Below, piece after piece: positions 27,598 through 37,886 of a stretch of 56,638 bases of DNA. Both the position numbers and the translations under genes were made by a program. Position 1 is the stretch's first letter. Each line of letters begins with the position of its first letter. Below the pieces are notes generated by a model. It was not told the origin of the DNA. It searched no databases and saw only the letters and a list, made by a program, of their open reading frames with translations. The DNA comes from Actinomycetota bacterium (GTDB lineage Bacteria > Actinomycetota > Actinomycetes > Nanopelagicales > Nanopelagicaceae), in assembly GCA_026393015.1 (NCBI GenBank), contig JAPLBA010000114.1, positions 1 through 56,638 on the forward strand. Direction: 5' to 3'.

Positions 27598-30500
27598 CAG
27601 ACCAGAGCTTTCGAACTCTTCTTCTTCGGTACGACCTTTACCGCCTTTGGCATAGCTGGTCGCTTGCCGGCTAGAAGCGGTGCCAAGAACGTACCGGTAT
27701 AACTCGCCTTCGCTTTGGCCACTTGCTCGGGCGTACCTTCGGCAATCACCATGCCACCACCCGATCCACCTTCTGGACCCATGTCTATCACCCAATCTGC
27801 GCACTTGATCACGTCAAGATTGTGCTCGATGACAATCACCGTGTTCCCACTATCAACAAGTCGCGAAAGGACACCTAGAAGTTTGCGAGTATCTTCGAAA
27901 TGTAAACCCGTGGTTGGTTCATCAAGCACATAAATGGTTCTGCCAGTAGACCTGCGTTGTAATTCGGTAGCTAACTTAACTCTTTGCGCCTCTCCCCCGG
28001 AGAGCGTGGGCGCGGACTGTCCGAGCCTCACATATCCGAGACCCACATCGTTGAGGGTCTTCAAATGGCGCGAGATCGAAGGCACCGCCTCGAAGAATGT
28101 TGCTGCTTCCTCGATCGGCATATCGAGAACCTGGGCGATCGTTTTTCCCTTGAAGTGAACTTCGAGAGTCTCACGGTTGTAGCGCGCTCCATGGCATACC
28201 TCGCATGGAACGTACACATCGGGTAAGAAGTTCATCTCAATGGTGATGGTGCCATCACCACTACACGACTCGCATCGACCACCCTTGACGTTGAACGAGA
28301 AACGGCCCTGTAGGTAACCACGAATCTTGGCTTCAGTAGTTTCCGCGAAAAGCTTCCGTATGTTGTCAAAGACTCCCGTGTACGTTGCTGGATTGGAACG
28401 TGGAGTTCGACCAATAGGCGACTGATCGACGTGCACCACTTTGTCTAGTTGGTCTACTCCCGTGACAGTTCGGTGACGACCAGGAACTATCCGAGCACCA
28501 TTGAGTTTGTTCGCCAAAGTGCTGTACAAAATATCGTTAACCAATGTGGATTTACCAGATCCGCTGACGCCCGTCACAGCCACAAAACAACCGAGCGGAA
28601 AAGTCACGTCAATATTGCGAAGATTATTCTCTCGCGCACCCTTCACCACGAGGGACCGCTTGAGATCAATAGGGCGGCGAATCTCTGGCATCTCTATCTG
28701 GCGACGTCCCGATACGTAAGCCCCCGTAATGGATTCTTCACTCGCCTCAAGATCTGCAAGCGACCCAGAGACGACCACGCGCCCGCCGTGTTCACCAGCC
28801 CCAGGGCCAATATCGACGATCCAATCAGCTGAACGTATGGTGTCTTCATCATGCTCAACGACAATTAAAGTGTTCCCCAAGTTGCGCAAACGGGTCAATG
28901 TATCGATTAGACGTCTGTTATCGCGTTGGTGAAGACCGATACTCGGTTCATCTAACACATAAAGCACACCGACAAGACCCGAGCCAATTTGAGTGGCAAG
29001 CCGAATACGTTGAGCTTCCCCGCCCGACAATGTTCCCGCTGGACGATCAAGCGAAAGATAGTCAAGGCCCACATCGAGGAGGAAGCCAAGGCGGGCATGT
29101 ACCTCTTTCAATACTCGTTCAGCGATTTGTTTCTCGCGATTGTTCAGATGCAATCCTGAAAGAAATTCATCAGCCTCTCTGATGGTGAGCTCACAGACTT
29201 GGGCTATCGACTTCTTTCCGAGAGTTACTGCCAGTACCTCAGGCTTTAGCCGGGCACCCTTGCAGGTCGGACATGGAACCTCGCGCATGAATTGCTCATA
29301 GCGATCTCGACTCCACTCAGATTCGGTCTCACCGTGTTTTCGTTCCAAAAATGGTAAGACACCTTCGAAACCGGTCGTGTACTGACGGGTGCGACCGTAC
29401 CGATTCTTAAACTTGACGGAGACCTCGTACTCCCAGCCATTGAGAATCGCTTCCTTGGCCTTCGCGGAGACCTTCTTCCAAGGAGTATCTAATGAAAACT
29501 TTACTTCGTCCGTGAGCGCTTCTAGCAGGCGCAAAAAATACTCACTACTCGTACCAATAGACCAAGGTGCGATTGCCCCATCGTTGATGCTTAACTCATC
29601 GTCGGGAATCACCAACTCTGGGTCTACTTCTAGCCGGTTTCCGAGACCAGTGCACTCAGGGCAAGCGCCAAAGGGCGAATTGAATGAAAAGGATCGTGGC
29701 TCAAGTTCTTCAAATGAGAGATCGCATCTGTGACAAGCAAGGTGTTCGCTAAATGTGCGTTCACGCTCGGGACCTTGGATGTCTACAAATTCCAATACCA
29801 CTAGTCCCGAGCCAAGAACCAGCGCAGTTTCAATAGAGTCGGTAAGGCGTTGTTTGGCGTTGGACTTCACAGCAAGACGATCGACTACTACTTCGATGGT
29901 GTGCTTTTCTTGCTTCTTGAGTTTTGGTACGTCTTCGAGGGCGAAAACTTCACCATCGACTCTTGCCCGTGAATACCCCTTCAGCCCAAGTTCCTTGAAG
30001 AGATCAAGAAACTCTCCTTTGCGACCACGAACGACCGGAGCCAGAACTTGGAACTTCTCGCCATCTTCTAGAGCCAGGATCTGATCAACGATGTTCTGCG
30101 GCGACTGCCTCGCGACAGGGTCGCCACATTGTGGGCAATGAGGCCGGCCAGCACGTGCAAAGAGCAGCCGAAGATAGTCGTAGACCTCGGTAATGGTTCC
30201 TACCGTAGAACGCGGGTTTCGATTTGTAGACTTTTGATCTATGGAAACAGCTGGCGAAAGTCCTTCAATGAAGTCTACGTCCGGCTTATCCATCTGTCCG
30301 AGAAATTGGCGCGCATAAGAGCTGAGTGATTCGACATAACGTCGCTGCCCCTCCGCAAAGATGGTGTCGAAAGCTAGGCTTGATTTACCAGAACCCGAAA
30401 GTCCGGTAAACACAATGAGTGAGTTTCGGGGGAGATCTAATGAGATGTCTTTGAGATTGTGCTCGCGAGCACCTCTTACGATAAGTCGATCACCCTGCAT
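27597..30500 (-). CDS. uvrA: Excinuclease ABC subunit A (UvrA)
   Basis: Damage-recognition ATPase of nucleotide excision repair, 967 residues. Two ABC ATPase modules are visible: Walker [13 protein letters not shown] near 32 and [12 protein letters not shown] near 645, signatures [13 protein letters not shown] and [13 protein letters not shown], and Walker B with [11 protein letters not shown] and [11 protein letters not shown]. Zinc-binding Cys pairs appear in [14 protein letters not shown] and [14 protein letters not shown]. It follows terC by 3 bp and precedes uvrC with a 1-bp overlap. Confidence 0.98.
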   Translation of the reverse strand: MQGDRLIVRGAREHNLKDISLDLPRNSLIVFTGLSGSGKSSLAFDTIFAEGQRRYVESLSSYARQFLGQMDKPDVDFIEGLSPAVSIDQKSTNRNPRSTVGTITEVYDYLRLLFARAGRPHCPQCGDPVARQSPQNIVDQILALEDGEKFQVLAPVVRGRKGEFLDLFKELGLKGYSRARVDGEVFALEDVPKLKKQEKHTIEVVVDRLAVKSNAKQRLTDSIETALVLGSGLVVLEFVDIQGPERERTFSEHLACHRCDLSFEELEPRSFSFNSPFGACPECTGLGNRLEVDPELVIPDDELSINDGAIAPWSIGTSSEYFLRLLEALTDEVKFSLDTPWKKVSAKAKEAILNGWEYEVSVKFKNRYGRTRQYTTGFEGVLPFLERKHGETESEWSRDRYEQFMREVPCPTCKGARLKPEVLAVTLGKKSIAQVCELTIREADEFLSGLHLNNREKQIAERVLKEVHARLGFLLDVGLDYLSLDRPAGTLSGGEAQRIRLATQIGSGLVGVLYVLDEPSIGLHQRDNRRLIDTLTRLRNLGNTLIVVEHDEDTIRSADWIVDIGPGAGEHGGRVVVSGSLADLEASEESITGAYVSGRRQIEMPEIRRPIDLKRSLVVKGARENNLRNIDVTFPLGCFVAVTGVSGSGKSTLVNDILYSTLANKLNGARIVPGRHRTVTGVDQLDKVVHVDQSPIGRTPRSNPATYTGVFDNIRKLFAETTEAKIRGYLQGRFSFNVKGGRCESCSGDGTITIEMNFLPDVYVPCEVCHGARYNRETLEVHFKGKTIAQVLDMPIEEAATFFEAVPSISRHLKTLNDVGLGYVRLGQSAPTLSGGEAQRVKLATELQRRSTGRTIYVLDEPTTGLHFEDTRKLLGVLSRLVDSGNTVIVIEHNLDVIKCADWVIDMGPEGGSGGGMVIAEGTPEQVAKAKASYTGTFLAPLLAGKRPAMPKAVKVVPKKKSSKALV

Positions 30501-30503
30501 GCG

Positions 30504-31403
30504 CTAATCCCCGGATTGACGTGTTTTTAGGACGCTGGCCACTGTAGTCACTGCCAGCACGCTGACAATTACGACGAGGCTCACCGTGGTACCAATCTCT
30601 GGTAGTTCAAATGAGCCAAACTTATTCCAATGGACTCCGTGTGCGGCTTCAAGTATCAACTTGACTCCAATGAAAGCTAAAATGACTGCGAGGCCCTTAG
30701 AGAGATAAACGAGCCTGTTCGTTAAGGCACCTAAAAGGAAATAGAGCTGACGCAGTCCCAACAAAGCAAATGCATTTGCAGTGAAAACAATGAAAGCTTC
30801 GCGCGTAAGACCAAAAATCGCAGGTATGGAGTCCACCGCGAAAAGCACATCAGTTATACCAAGAGCAATGATGGAAAGGCCAAAGGTTGAAAGTCCCTTA
30901 CTTTTGAAGTATCCAAGCACTCTCCCCTCATGCCAATCGTCATCCCCGCCACCTCCTCTACCAAGATGGTATGCGGTGTAAAGAAGAAACGCTCCAAAAA
31001 GAAAAAACACCGCCACAAACCGATGGATAACAAAGGCGCCAACACCGATAAAGATTGCTCTAAAGAAGAGGGCTAACGCAATCCCAGCCATCAATGCGGC
31101 TTGCTCGCGCTCCTTTGGTAATTTGAGTGCGCCAAAGATGATGATAAAAATAAAGAGGTTATCGATAGAGAGCGAATACTCCGTAAGCCACCCTGCCAAG
31201 AATTCGTTGCTTGCCTGTGCTCCCACTTCTTGCGCCAAGAAAATCGCGAAGCCGAGCGCTAAAGCTATATAAAAGATTGTCCAAAGCGCCGCCTCAACGG
31301 GCTTTACCTCACGAGGCTTGCGTCGCGCATTAATGAAATCAAATAAAAAGAGAAAACCAATAATGCCCAGGGAGATCCCCCAGGTTTGCCCACTGATATT
31401 CAT
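30504..31403 (-). CDS. TerC family integral membrane protein
   Basis: A 299-residue membrane protein with about nine helices. It has the TerC signatures [15 protein letters not shown] near residue 80 and [16 protein letters not shown] near 190; the membrane-embedded acidic residues suggest metal-ion handling, and some TerC members export manganese. A Gly/Asp-rich cytoplasmic loop ([13 protein letters not shown]) is present. It sits between uvrB and uvrA, overlapping uvrB by 4 bp. That position is common in actinobacteria, but no functional link with repair is shown by the sequence. Confidence 0.93.
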   Translation of the reverse strand: MNISGQTWGISLGIIGFLFLFDFINARRKPREVKPVEAALWTIFYIALALGFAIFLAQEVGAQASNEFLAGWLTEYSLSIDNLFIFIIIFGALKLPKEREQAALMAGIALALFFRAIFIGVGAFVIHRFVAVFFLFGAFLLYTAYHLGRGGGGDDDWHEGRVLGYFKSKGLSTFGLSIIALGITDVLFAVDSIPAIFGLTREAFIVFTANAFALLGLRQLYFLLGALTNRLVYLSKGLAVILAFIGVKLILEAAHGVHWNKFGSFELPEIGTTVSLVVIVSVLAVTTVASVLKTRQSGD

Positions 31404-33457
31404 CTCGCGCCTTCCATGCCACGCAATTCCTTCTTCAACTCCGAAATTTCATCGCGAAGCCTTGCCGCTACTTCAAAGGCCAGTGAGGCCGCCGCTAGGT
31501 GCATCTGCTCAGTCAGGGAGGCTATCAGTTCAAAGAGCTCCTTGCTCGGCAGATTTGCGAGGTCGCGAGCATGCTTACCGACCTCGGCTCTAGCCCCCGC
31601 AAGGAGTTCCTCAGTGTCGAGATCCTCCCGAACAATCGAATCTGTGATGTCGGCGATCCGCTTACGCAATGGTTGAGGATCCACACCTCTTTCGGTGTTG
31701 TAGCGAACCTGCTTCTCTCTACGGCGGTTGGTCTCATCAATCGCTTTTGTCATCGAAGCGGTGATGTTATCCGCATACATGTGAACCTCACCCGACACAT
31801 TTCGAGCGGCTCGACCAATAGTTTGGATGAGTGATGTGGCCGACCGCAAAAATCCTTCTTTGTCGGCATCCAAGATTGCCACGAGCGATACTTCAGGTAG
31901 ATCGAGACCCTCTCGCAAGAGGTTGATACCAACAAGGACGTCGTATGTACCCATTCGCAATTCTCGAAGCAACTCAATTCGACGGAGCGTGTCAACCTCA
32001 GAGTGCAGATAGCGAACTCGCATCTTATTTTCAAGTAAGTATTCAGTCAGATCTTCTGCCATTTTCTTAGTTAGAGTTGTCACCAGTACGCGCTCGCTCT
32101 TGGCCGCACGTTCCTTAATCTCTCCCATCAAATCATCGATCTGCCCTCGAGATGGTTTGATGATGATCTTCGGGTCAATGAGTCCGGTAGGTCGAATAAC
32201 TTGCTCGACGACTCCGTTCACTGCCTTTCCTAGTTCATAAGGACCGGGGGTAGCCGAGAGGTACACGGCCTGCCCCATGCGCTCTTGGAACTCAACCCAC
32301 TTAAGCGGGCGATTATCGAGAGCGCTAGGCAACCTAAATCCATGCTCCACCAACGTGCGCTTTCTTGATGAATCTCCTTCATACATGGCACCGATCTGAG
32401 GTACCGTGACGTGAGATTCATCAATGACCAACAAGAAGTCTTCGGGGAAATAGTCAATGAGGCAGTTGGGCGCTGAACCCGCTTCGCGACCATCTATATG
32501 ACGCGAGTAGTTTTCAATTCCAGAACAGAAACCCACCTGACGCATCATCTCGATGTCGTATGTTGTTCGCATTCGCAAGCGTTGAGCTTCAAGAAGCTTG
32601 CCTTGGCGTTCGAAGTTCTCCAACTGTTCGCCGAGTTCAATTTCGATTCCGGCAATAGCTTTTTCCATCCGTTCTGGACCCGCCACATAATGAGAGGCAG
32701 GGAAGACATAGATTTCTTGCTCATCCCTGATCACCTCTCCAGTGAGTGGGTGCAACGTCAGCAGTCGCTCGATCTGGTCGCCAAACATTTCAATGCGAAC
32801 GGCATACTCTTCATAGACTGGAATGATTTCTACCGTGTCACCGCGCACCCGGAAAGTTCCACGGGCAAAAGCAATGTCATTTCTGGCGTACTGAATATCT
32901 ACAAATTTCCGTAAGAGTGCATTCCGTTCTATCTCTTCTCCTACCCGTAAACGCACCATTCGGTCGACATATTCTTGTGGTGTTCCTAGACCATAGATAC
33001 ACGAGACGGACGCCACTACAATTACGTCGCGGCGGGTCAAGAGAGAATTAGTGGCCGAGTGGCGAAGTCTCTCCACCTCGGCATTTACGGATGAGTCCTT
33101 CTCGATGAAAGTATCAGTTTGCGGAACGTATGCTTCGGGTTGGTAATAGTCGTAGTAGGAAACGAAGTACTCGACCGCATTCTTTGGAAGCAATTCACGA
33201 AATTCGTTGGCTAGCTGAGCCGCAAGGGTCTTATTTGGCGCCATCACCAATGTAGGTCTTTGTAAACGTTCGATAAGCCAGGCCGTTGTGGCCGACTTTC
33301 CCGTACCCGTGGCACCTAGCAATACAACGTTCTGCTCGCCTCGCTCGATGCGACGAACCAGGTCCTCAATCGCCTCCGGTTGATCGCCCGCAGGAACAAA
33401 ATCGCTAATGACCTCGAAGGGATCAACCCGTCGCTGCAAATCCGAAATCGGCCTCAC
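31400..33457 (-). CDS. uvrB: Excinuclease ABC subunit B (UvrB)
   Basis: Helicase-like core of the repair complex, 685 residues. Walker A is [11 protein letters not shown] near 45; the damage-probing beta-hairpin is in [18 protein letters not shown]-like motif VIDESHVT, motif V-VI region [12 protein letters not shown] and QTIGRAARN; a UVR domain at the C terminus contacts UvrC. I start at the GTG at 33457, giving [10 protein letters not shown], because it matches family N termini and overlaps the coaE stop (GTGA); a 13-codon longer ATG frame is not conserved. Confidence 0.97.
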   Translation of the reverse strand: MRPISDLQRRVDPFEVISDFVPAGDQPEAIEDLVRRIERGEQNVVLLGATGTGKSATTAWLIERLQRPTLVMAPNKTLAAQLANEFRELLPKNAVEYFVSYYDYYQPEAYVPQTDTFIEKDSSVNAEVERLRHSATNSLLTRRDVIVVASVSCIYGLGTPQEYVDRMVRLRVGEEIERNALLRKFVDIQYARNDIAFARGTFRVRGDTVEIIPVYEEYAVRIEMFGDQIERLLTLHPLTGEVIRDEQEIYVFPASHYVAGPERMEKAIAGIEIELGEQLENFERQGKLLEAQRLRMRTTYDIEMMRQVGFCSGIENYSRHIDGREAGSAPNCLIDYFPEDFLLVIDESHVTVPQIGAMYEGDSSRKRTLVEHGFRLPSALDNRPLKWVEFQERMGQAVYLSATPGPYELGKAVNGVVEQVIRPTGLIDPKIIIKPSRGQIDDLMGEIKERAAKSERVLVTTLTKKMAEDLTEYLLENKMRVRYLHSEVDTLRRIELLRELRMGTYDVLVGINLLREGLDLPEVSLVAILDADKEGFLRSATSLIQTIGRAARNVSGEVHMYADNITASMTKAIDETNRRREKQVRYNTERGVDPQPLRKRIADITDSIVREDLDTEELLAGARAEVGKHARDLANLPSKELFELIASLTEQMHLAAASLAFEVAARLRDEISELKKELRGMEGAR

Positions 33458-34293
33458 TGCAACGTCCGAAGTCGTACTACTCGACCAGGATCGCAACTGG
33501 TGTATCCGCCTAACGCGTGCACAAATCCCATCCTTAAAAAGGCGTCGTCTTCATTATTGATCTCAATAATGTTTTCTGTGAAGTGAGTAGCTGGCGAGAT
33601 CGCATTTACCCGTTCCAGAACCCGCTCGAACGCCGCTTCCTCGGATAGTTCATTGGGGCAATGGTGGCCGGGTTGAGCCGCAGTTTCTGCGGCGAGGTGA
33701 GCAGCGAAGGGTAGAAATCGATGCTCCATCAACTCGGTCGCAATTAATGCAATCGCCGAATCTGATCCATCATTGTTGAGCACAATGTCAGCCACTTTGC
33801 GTCGCTCTTCATCACTTGCCTGATTCTGCATGCGTGTTCTTGCCAACTCGGGAGACAACCCGCGCCTTTCCAAACGTTTGAGTCGATTCTCCATGCTCGC
33901 TTCGATCATGACAACAAGTTGATAGCGATCTTGCGCCCCCGTCTCCACCAGAAGGGGAACATCATGAACGATGACCGTCCCCGGCGTAGCCTGCTGCACG
34001 CGCTCTTGAAAGATCCGGACGATGCGAGGGTGCGTGATACGTTCAAGATCTGCTCTGGCGTTTTCATCAGTAAAGACAATGTTGGCTAGCGCGGCCCGAT
34101 TGAGGGAACCATCGGCATTCAATACTTCGTGACCAAAGCGTAATTGGATCTCGGTGAGACCTGGAGTCCCCACCGCAACGACGTCACGGGCAATCACATC
34201 AGAGTCAATGATCTCAGCTCCCGCCCGGGCGAAGGCCTCGCACGCCAGCGACTTCCCGGCACCAATGCCGCCGCTAAGTCCAATAAGAAGCAT
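33454..34293 (-). CDS. coaE: Dephospho-CoA kinase CoaE with extra C-terminal segment
   Basis: Phosphorylates dephospho-CoA in the last step of coenzyme A synthesis. The kinase part (about residues 1-200) has P-loop [11 protein letters not shown], the [10 protein letters not shown] substrate region and [10 protein letters not shown]. The family is normally near 200 residues; this protein has 279. The extra ~80 residues begin near [13 protein letters not shown] and end with [14 protein letters not shown]. Mycobacterial CoaE carries a C-terminal GrpB/UPF0157 domain with a similar DPGR end, so this may be a reduced GrpB domain; that is inference. TAGGCT lies 6 nt before the ATG, indicating its own leaderless promoter just after the rpsA terminator. 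Confidence 0.92.
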   Translation of the reverse strand: MLLIGLSGGIGAGKSLACEAFARAGAEIIDSDVIARDVVAVGTPGLTEIQLRFGHEVLNADGSLNRAALANIVFTDENARADLERITHPRIVRIFQERVQQATPGTVIVHDVPLLVETGAQDRYQLVVMIEASMENRLKRLERRGLSPELARTRMQNQASDEERRKVADIVLNNDGSDSAIALIATELMEHRFLPFAAHLAAETAAQPGHHCPNELSEEAAFERVLERVNAISPATHFTENIIEINNEDDAFLRMGFVHALGGYTSCDPGRVVRLRTLQ

Positions 34294-34299
34294 GGAATG

Positions 34300-34305
34300 A
34301 GCCTA
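34300..34305 (-). promoter_or_regulatory. -10 element for the coaE-uvrB operon
   Basis: TAGGCT on the minus strand ends exactly 6 nt before the coaE ATG at 34293. It lies immediately downstream of the rpsA terminator, so the coaE-uvrB-terC-uvrA-uvrC run can start independently with a leaderless transcript. The same hexamer and spacing occur at pdtaR and at the 40462 thioesterase. Confidence 0.55.
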
Positions 34306-34313
34306 GACGGGAA

Positions 34314-34338
34314 AAGGGGCGGTCAGCGACCGCCCCTT
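34314..34338 (-). terminator. rpsA terminator
   Basis: A perfect 11-bp stem, AAGGGGCGGTC and GACCGCCCCTT, with a 3-nt loop, 20 bp after the rpsA stop. On the minus strand the stem is followed by TTTTCCC, a short T-run. The strongest terminator-like structure in the window. Confidence 0.8.
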
Positions 34339-34358
34339 CCCATAAGTTACCCGTAGGC

Positions 34359-35741
34359 TTATTCGGCAACAGCCTCTTCAGCAACAATGGGTGTCGCCTC
34401 AGCAGGTGCAGCTCCAGCGCCTTCGGCTTCAGCCGCACGAGCCTCAGCGGCTTGCTTGCGGTGAGCTTCAAAGCGCTTCTGGGCCTCGGCATATTGGCTC
34501 TCCCACTCTTCGCGAGCGGTTTCAAAGCCTGGCTTCCACTCATTGGTGTCAGAGTCGAAACCTTCTGGGTAGATGTAATTGCCACTCTCATCGTAATGAG
34601 CTGGCATTCCATACTGAGTGGGGTCAAACGCCTCAACAACGGTGTCGCCGTTCTCATTCGCTTGCTTCAGAGAGAGCGAAATACGACGACGCTCGAGATC
34701 GATATCAATGACCTTAACGAAGAGTTCATCGCCGACCTGAACAACTTGCTCAGGAATCTCTACGTGACGCTCGGCCAACTCAGAGATGTGAACGAGTCCT
34801 TCAATGCCTTCATGAACACGAACGAAAGCACCAAACGGTACGAGCTTGGTGACGTTACCCGGAACCACCTGATTGATGGTGTGCGTGCGGGCGAAGTGTT
34901 GCCAAGGATCTTCTTGGGTCGCCTTCAACGAGAGCGACACACGCTCGCGCTCGAAGTCAACATCGAGAACCTCAACGGTTACTTCAGTACCAACTTCAAC
35001 AACTTCGCTTGGGTGGTCAATGTGCTTCCATGAAAGTTCAGAAACGTGGACCAGACCATCTACGCCACCAAGATCAACGAATGCGCCGAAGTTGACGATA
35101 GAGGAAACCACACCACTGCGAACTTGACCCTTTTGGAGTTGATTAAGGAAGGTTGTGCGAGTTTGTGATTGTGTTTGCTCGAGCCAAGCCCGACGAGAGA
35201 GCACCACATTGTTGCGGTTCTTATCCAGCTCGATGATCTTCGCATCGAGTTCCTTACCGATATAAGGAAGGAGATCGCGCACGCGGCGCATTTCAACAAG
35301 CGAGGCAGGAAGGAAGCCACGTAGCCCGATATCAACGATGAGACCACCCTTGACAACTTCAATGACTGTTCCAGTAACAACTTCGTCGCGTTCTTTCTTG
35401 CCTTCGATAGTTCCCCATGCGCGCTCGTACTGCGCACGCTTCTTGGAAAGAATGAGTCGACCTTCTTTATCTTCCTTCTGGAGCACAAGTGCTTCGACAA
35501 CGTCGCCGGTCTTGACGACCTCACTTGGATCAACATCGTGTTTGATGGAGAGCTCACGAGATGGGATAACACCTTCGGTTTTGTAACCAATATCGAGAAG
35601 GACTTCGTCGCGATCAACCTTGACCACGATTCCGGAAACGATGTCTCCGTCGTTAAAATATTTAATAGTGCCGTCAATGGCGGCGAGGAAATCTTCTGCA
35701 GTGCCAATGTCATTTACTGCTACAACTGGGCTAGTAGACAC
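34359..35741 (-). CDS. rpsA: 30S ribosomal protein S1
   Basis: A 460-residue RNA-binding ribosomal protein. Four S1 (OB-fold) repeats are visible: [29 protein letters not shown] near 30-60, [27 protein letters not shown] near 120-145, [33 protein letters not shown] near 205-235, and [32 protein letters not shown] near 290-320. An acidic, Ala/Glu-rich tail ends the protein. Four repeats is the usual actinobacterial number, against six in E. coli. The start is GTG at 35741 with a GGAG Shine-Dalgarno. It has a structured leader of about 100 nt and its own terminator. Confidence 0.97.
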   Translation of the reverse strand: [460 protein letters not shown]

Positions 35742-35785
35742 AATTCTCCGTAGGGATAGAAAGTAGTAGTTCGCTCATCTCCGGC

Positions 35786-35828
35786 TCCTGATTTCACTCA
35801 GGACACCCCCTCCTCGGTCTGAGGGAGC
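35786..35828 (-). promoter_or_regulatory. Hairpins in the rpsA 5' leader
   Basis: Within the inferred ~100-nt leader there is a perfect 6-bp stem, TCCTGA-N6-TCAGGA (35786-35803), and next to it a second short stem from CCTC and GAGG near 35812-35824. Ribosomal protein S1 represses its own translation in E. coli through structured leader RNA; a similar role here is only a suggestion. Confidence 0.4.
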
Positions 35829-35847
35829 ATAGGCAGATGAACCCCAG

Positions 35848-35877
35848 ACGATACGGTGGTGTCGTGATAAGGGTCAA
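35848..35877. promoter_or_regulatory. rpsA promoter, -10 shared with the divergent methyltransferase
   Basis: On the minus strand TTGACC (35877-35872) and TATCGT (35853-35848) are separated by 18 bp, a good sigma-70-type promoter for rpsA. On the plus strand the same site reads TACGGT at 35852-35857, sharing the central TA, and would start a transcript about 38 nt before the methyltransferase GTG. The 10-bp core is ACGATACGGT. Confidence 0.6.
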
Positions 35878-35901
35878 TTTGACGGCGCGGGAGGAGCGAG
35901 C

Positions 35902-36651
35902 GTGATTGAGCGTGGATCGGTGAGCCCTGCGAGCGCAGCTGCCGCCCACCGGAGATGGTGGGATGAAAATGCCCAGAGCTATCTAGCTGACCATGGGAAG
36001 ACTCTTGCTGGCAGCCTGCAATGGGGTCCAGAAGGGGTGACCGAAGGCGATCTCAGGCTCATGGGGGAAGTGGCCGGGCGAACCATTCTCGAGGTCGGCA
36101 GTGGCGCTGGACAGTGCAGCCAATGGCTCCGCTCCCAAGGCGCCCATTGCATTAGCTCAGATCTCTCCCTGGAGATGCTCAAAGCCGGCGATCCGGCTCT
36201 CATCCGCGTCCAAGCAGACGGCTATCAGCTTCCTTTCGCAGACCGTAGCTTTGACATCACCTTCTCCTCTTACGGCGCGCTCCCCTTCCTGCCCGACGCC
36301 CCAGCTGTGCTTCGGGAGTGGGCACGAGTCACTCGAGATCTGGTGATCTTCTCGGTCACACATCCAATTCGCTGGGCTATGCGAGACGACCCTGCGGATC
36401 TGACCATCTCTCGAAGTTACTTCGACCGAAGCACCTACATTGAACGCGACGACCAGAACCAGGTGACCTACACAGAACACCATCGCACCATCGGCGATTG
36501 GGTGGGCGCGATCGTGACCGCGGGGATGTCTGTCGCAGAGATCGTGGAGCCTGAGTGGCCCGCATGGAATAGTGAAACATGGGGCGCATGGAGCCCGAGC
36601 CGTGGAAAGTTGATACCAGGTACCGCAATTTTCGTTGCTAAGGTGCCGTAG
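35902..36651 (+). CDS. Class I SAM-dependent methyltransferase
   Basis: A 249-residue methyltransferase with the SAM-binding motif ILEVGSGAGQCSQWL near residues 62-76, an acidic residue after strand 2 in ISSDLSLEML, and a motif IV-like FDITFSSYGALPFL near 125. The N-terminal AHRRWWDENAQSYLADHG is a pattern I associate with actinobacterial methyltransferases of unknown substrate. The GTG start at 35902 has a strong GGAGGAG Shine-Dalgarno. The next gene, an MFS transporter, overlaps by one base, so the two are co-transcribed. Substrate unknown. Confidence 0.88.
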   Translation: MIERGSVSPASAAAAHRRWWDENAQSYLADHGKTLAGSLQWGPEGVTEGDLRLMGEVAGRTILEVGSGAGQCSQWLRSQGAHCISSDLSLEMLKAGDPALIRVQADGYQLPFADRSFDITFSSYGALPFLPDAPAVLREWARVTRDLVIFSVTHPIRWAMRDDPADLTISRSYFDRSTYIERDDQNQVTYTEHHRTIGDWVGAIVTAGMSVAEIVEPEWPAWNSETWGAWSPSRGKLIPGTAIFVAKVP

Positions 36652-37886
36652 TGCGCCAATATCTCAGAATTCTTCGAACAAGAGAAGCACGGCGCCTACT
36701 CCTCAGCACCATGCCAGCGCGCCTTGCATACTCGATGGTGGGGCTATCACTCTTCTTCCACGTGTTACAAACCTCTGATTCGCTCACCAGAGCCGGACTC
36801 ACCATTGGTGTCAACGGAATCTGCGGCGCTGTGAGTGCGGGGGTCCGCGGCTCGTTGATGGATCGCTACGGGCAGACCTGGTTGCTTTATATCCTCGTCC
36901 CCTCCTATACCGCGATGCTATTAGTAGTGAGTTTCTCCGCTAACTCTTCCCTTCTTCTCGCGGCAGCCGCCGTACTCGGTATTACTGCGCCACCGATCAA
37001 TATGTCTTCTAGGCCACTCTGGAAAATCGCTGTCACTCCAGATCTGTTGCGCTCCTCCTATGCACTTGACGTAATGGCACTCCATAGCATGACTATCTTC
37101 GGACCGATTTTGTCGAGCACCATTTCGTTGGGACTTAGCGGGAGCTGGGCGCTTCGCACCTGTGCGCTACTCATTTTTATCGGCGGCATGGCTCTTGCCA
37201 CTTCTCCAGTTTCGCGTCGTTGGATTCCAGAAGAGAAAGTGCCGGGTGCAGTCTCACTCTGGAAATCCCCAGGGATTCAACTCCTCATGCTCGAAGGAGC
37301 TTTCATCGGTTTTGGCTGGGGCGCCTTTGATGTGGGGCTGCCAGCTAGTGCCACTTTGGCCGATAAAGCACACCTCGCTGGACCCATCTTCGCCTGCATG
37401 GGAGTAGGCACCGTCCTCGGCGTGAGTTTTGCCGGCGTTATTTCCAAGAAAGTCTCATCTCTTCGAGCAATGATCGTGAGCTATGGAATCTGGGTGCTGT
37501 CTGTCCTCCCCTTGCTCTTTATTTTCCGCCCCTCGCCAGCGCTCTTCGTCGTCGCCTTTCTCGTCGGCCTTGCCGGCGGTCCGCTCCCTGTCTTCTATTG
37601 GGAAGTTCTTGATGCAGTAAGACCCATGGGAAGCGCCGTCGCTGCACTTGCCTGGATCTGGGCCTTTGAAGGCGCGTTTGCATCCGCCGGCGCGGCCGTT
37701 GCCGGTCATATCGCCGAAACGTGGGGGGCAAGGTACGCCTTAGCCATCACGCCACTTGCTGTCCTCTGTGGCTTCATGTTGATTCTCTTCGGTCGTCGCA
37801 TACTCGGCGCCGCAGACAGAATTCCTACCGAGGAAGAAGTAGGCGACGCATTAGTCGAGAGCGAAGACGCCCGAACTAACGGCTAG
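36651..37886 (+). CDS. MFS family transporter
   Basis: A 411-residue membrane protein with about twelve hydrophobic helices. The loop after helix 2 reads GSLMDRYGQTWLLY, a version of the MFS motif A (G-x-L-x-D-R-x-G). The second half begins after a central loop near RRWIPEEKVPG. The pattern fits drug or metabolite exporters but gives no substrate. The start GTG at 36651 overlaps the methyltransferase TAG by one base. The 3' end overlaps polA by 4 bp tail to tail. Confidence 0.85.
   Translation: MRQYLRILRTREARRLLLSTMPARLAYSMVGLSLFFHVLQTSDSLTRAGLTIGVNGICGAVSAGVRGSLMDRYGQTWLLYILVPSYTAMLLVVSFSANSSLLLAAAAVLGITAPPINMSSRPLWKIAVTPDLLRSSYALDVMALHSMTIFGPILSSTISLGLSGSWALRTCALLIFIGGMALATSPVSRRWIPEEKVPGAVSLWKSPGIQLLMLEGAFIGFGWGAFDVGLPASATLADKAHLAGPIFACMGVGTVLGVSFAGVISKKVSSLRAMIVSYGIWVLSVLPLLFIFRPSPALFVVAFLVGLAGGPLPVFYWEVLDAVRPMGSAVAALAWIWAFEGAFASAGAAVAGHIAETWGARYALAITPLAVLCGFMLILFGRRILGAADRIPTEEEVGDALVESEDARTNG

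Noticed and set aside
27597-33457. uvrB-terC-uvrA-uvrC as a new repair system including TerC
   Set aside because: TerC between uvrB and uvrA is a common actinobacterial arrangement, so adjacency alone does not show a new function.
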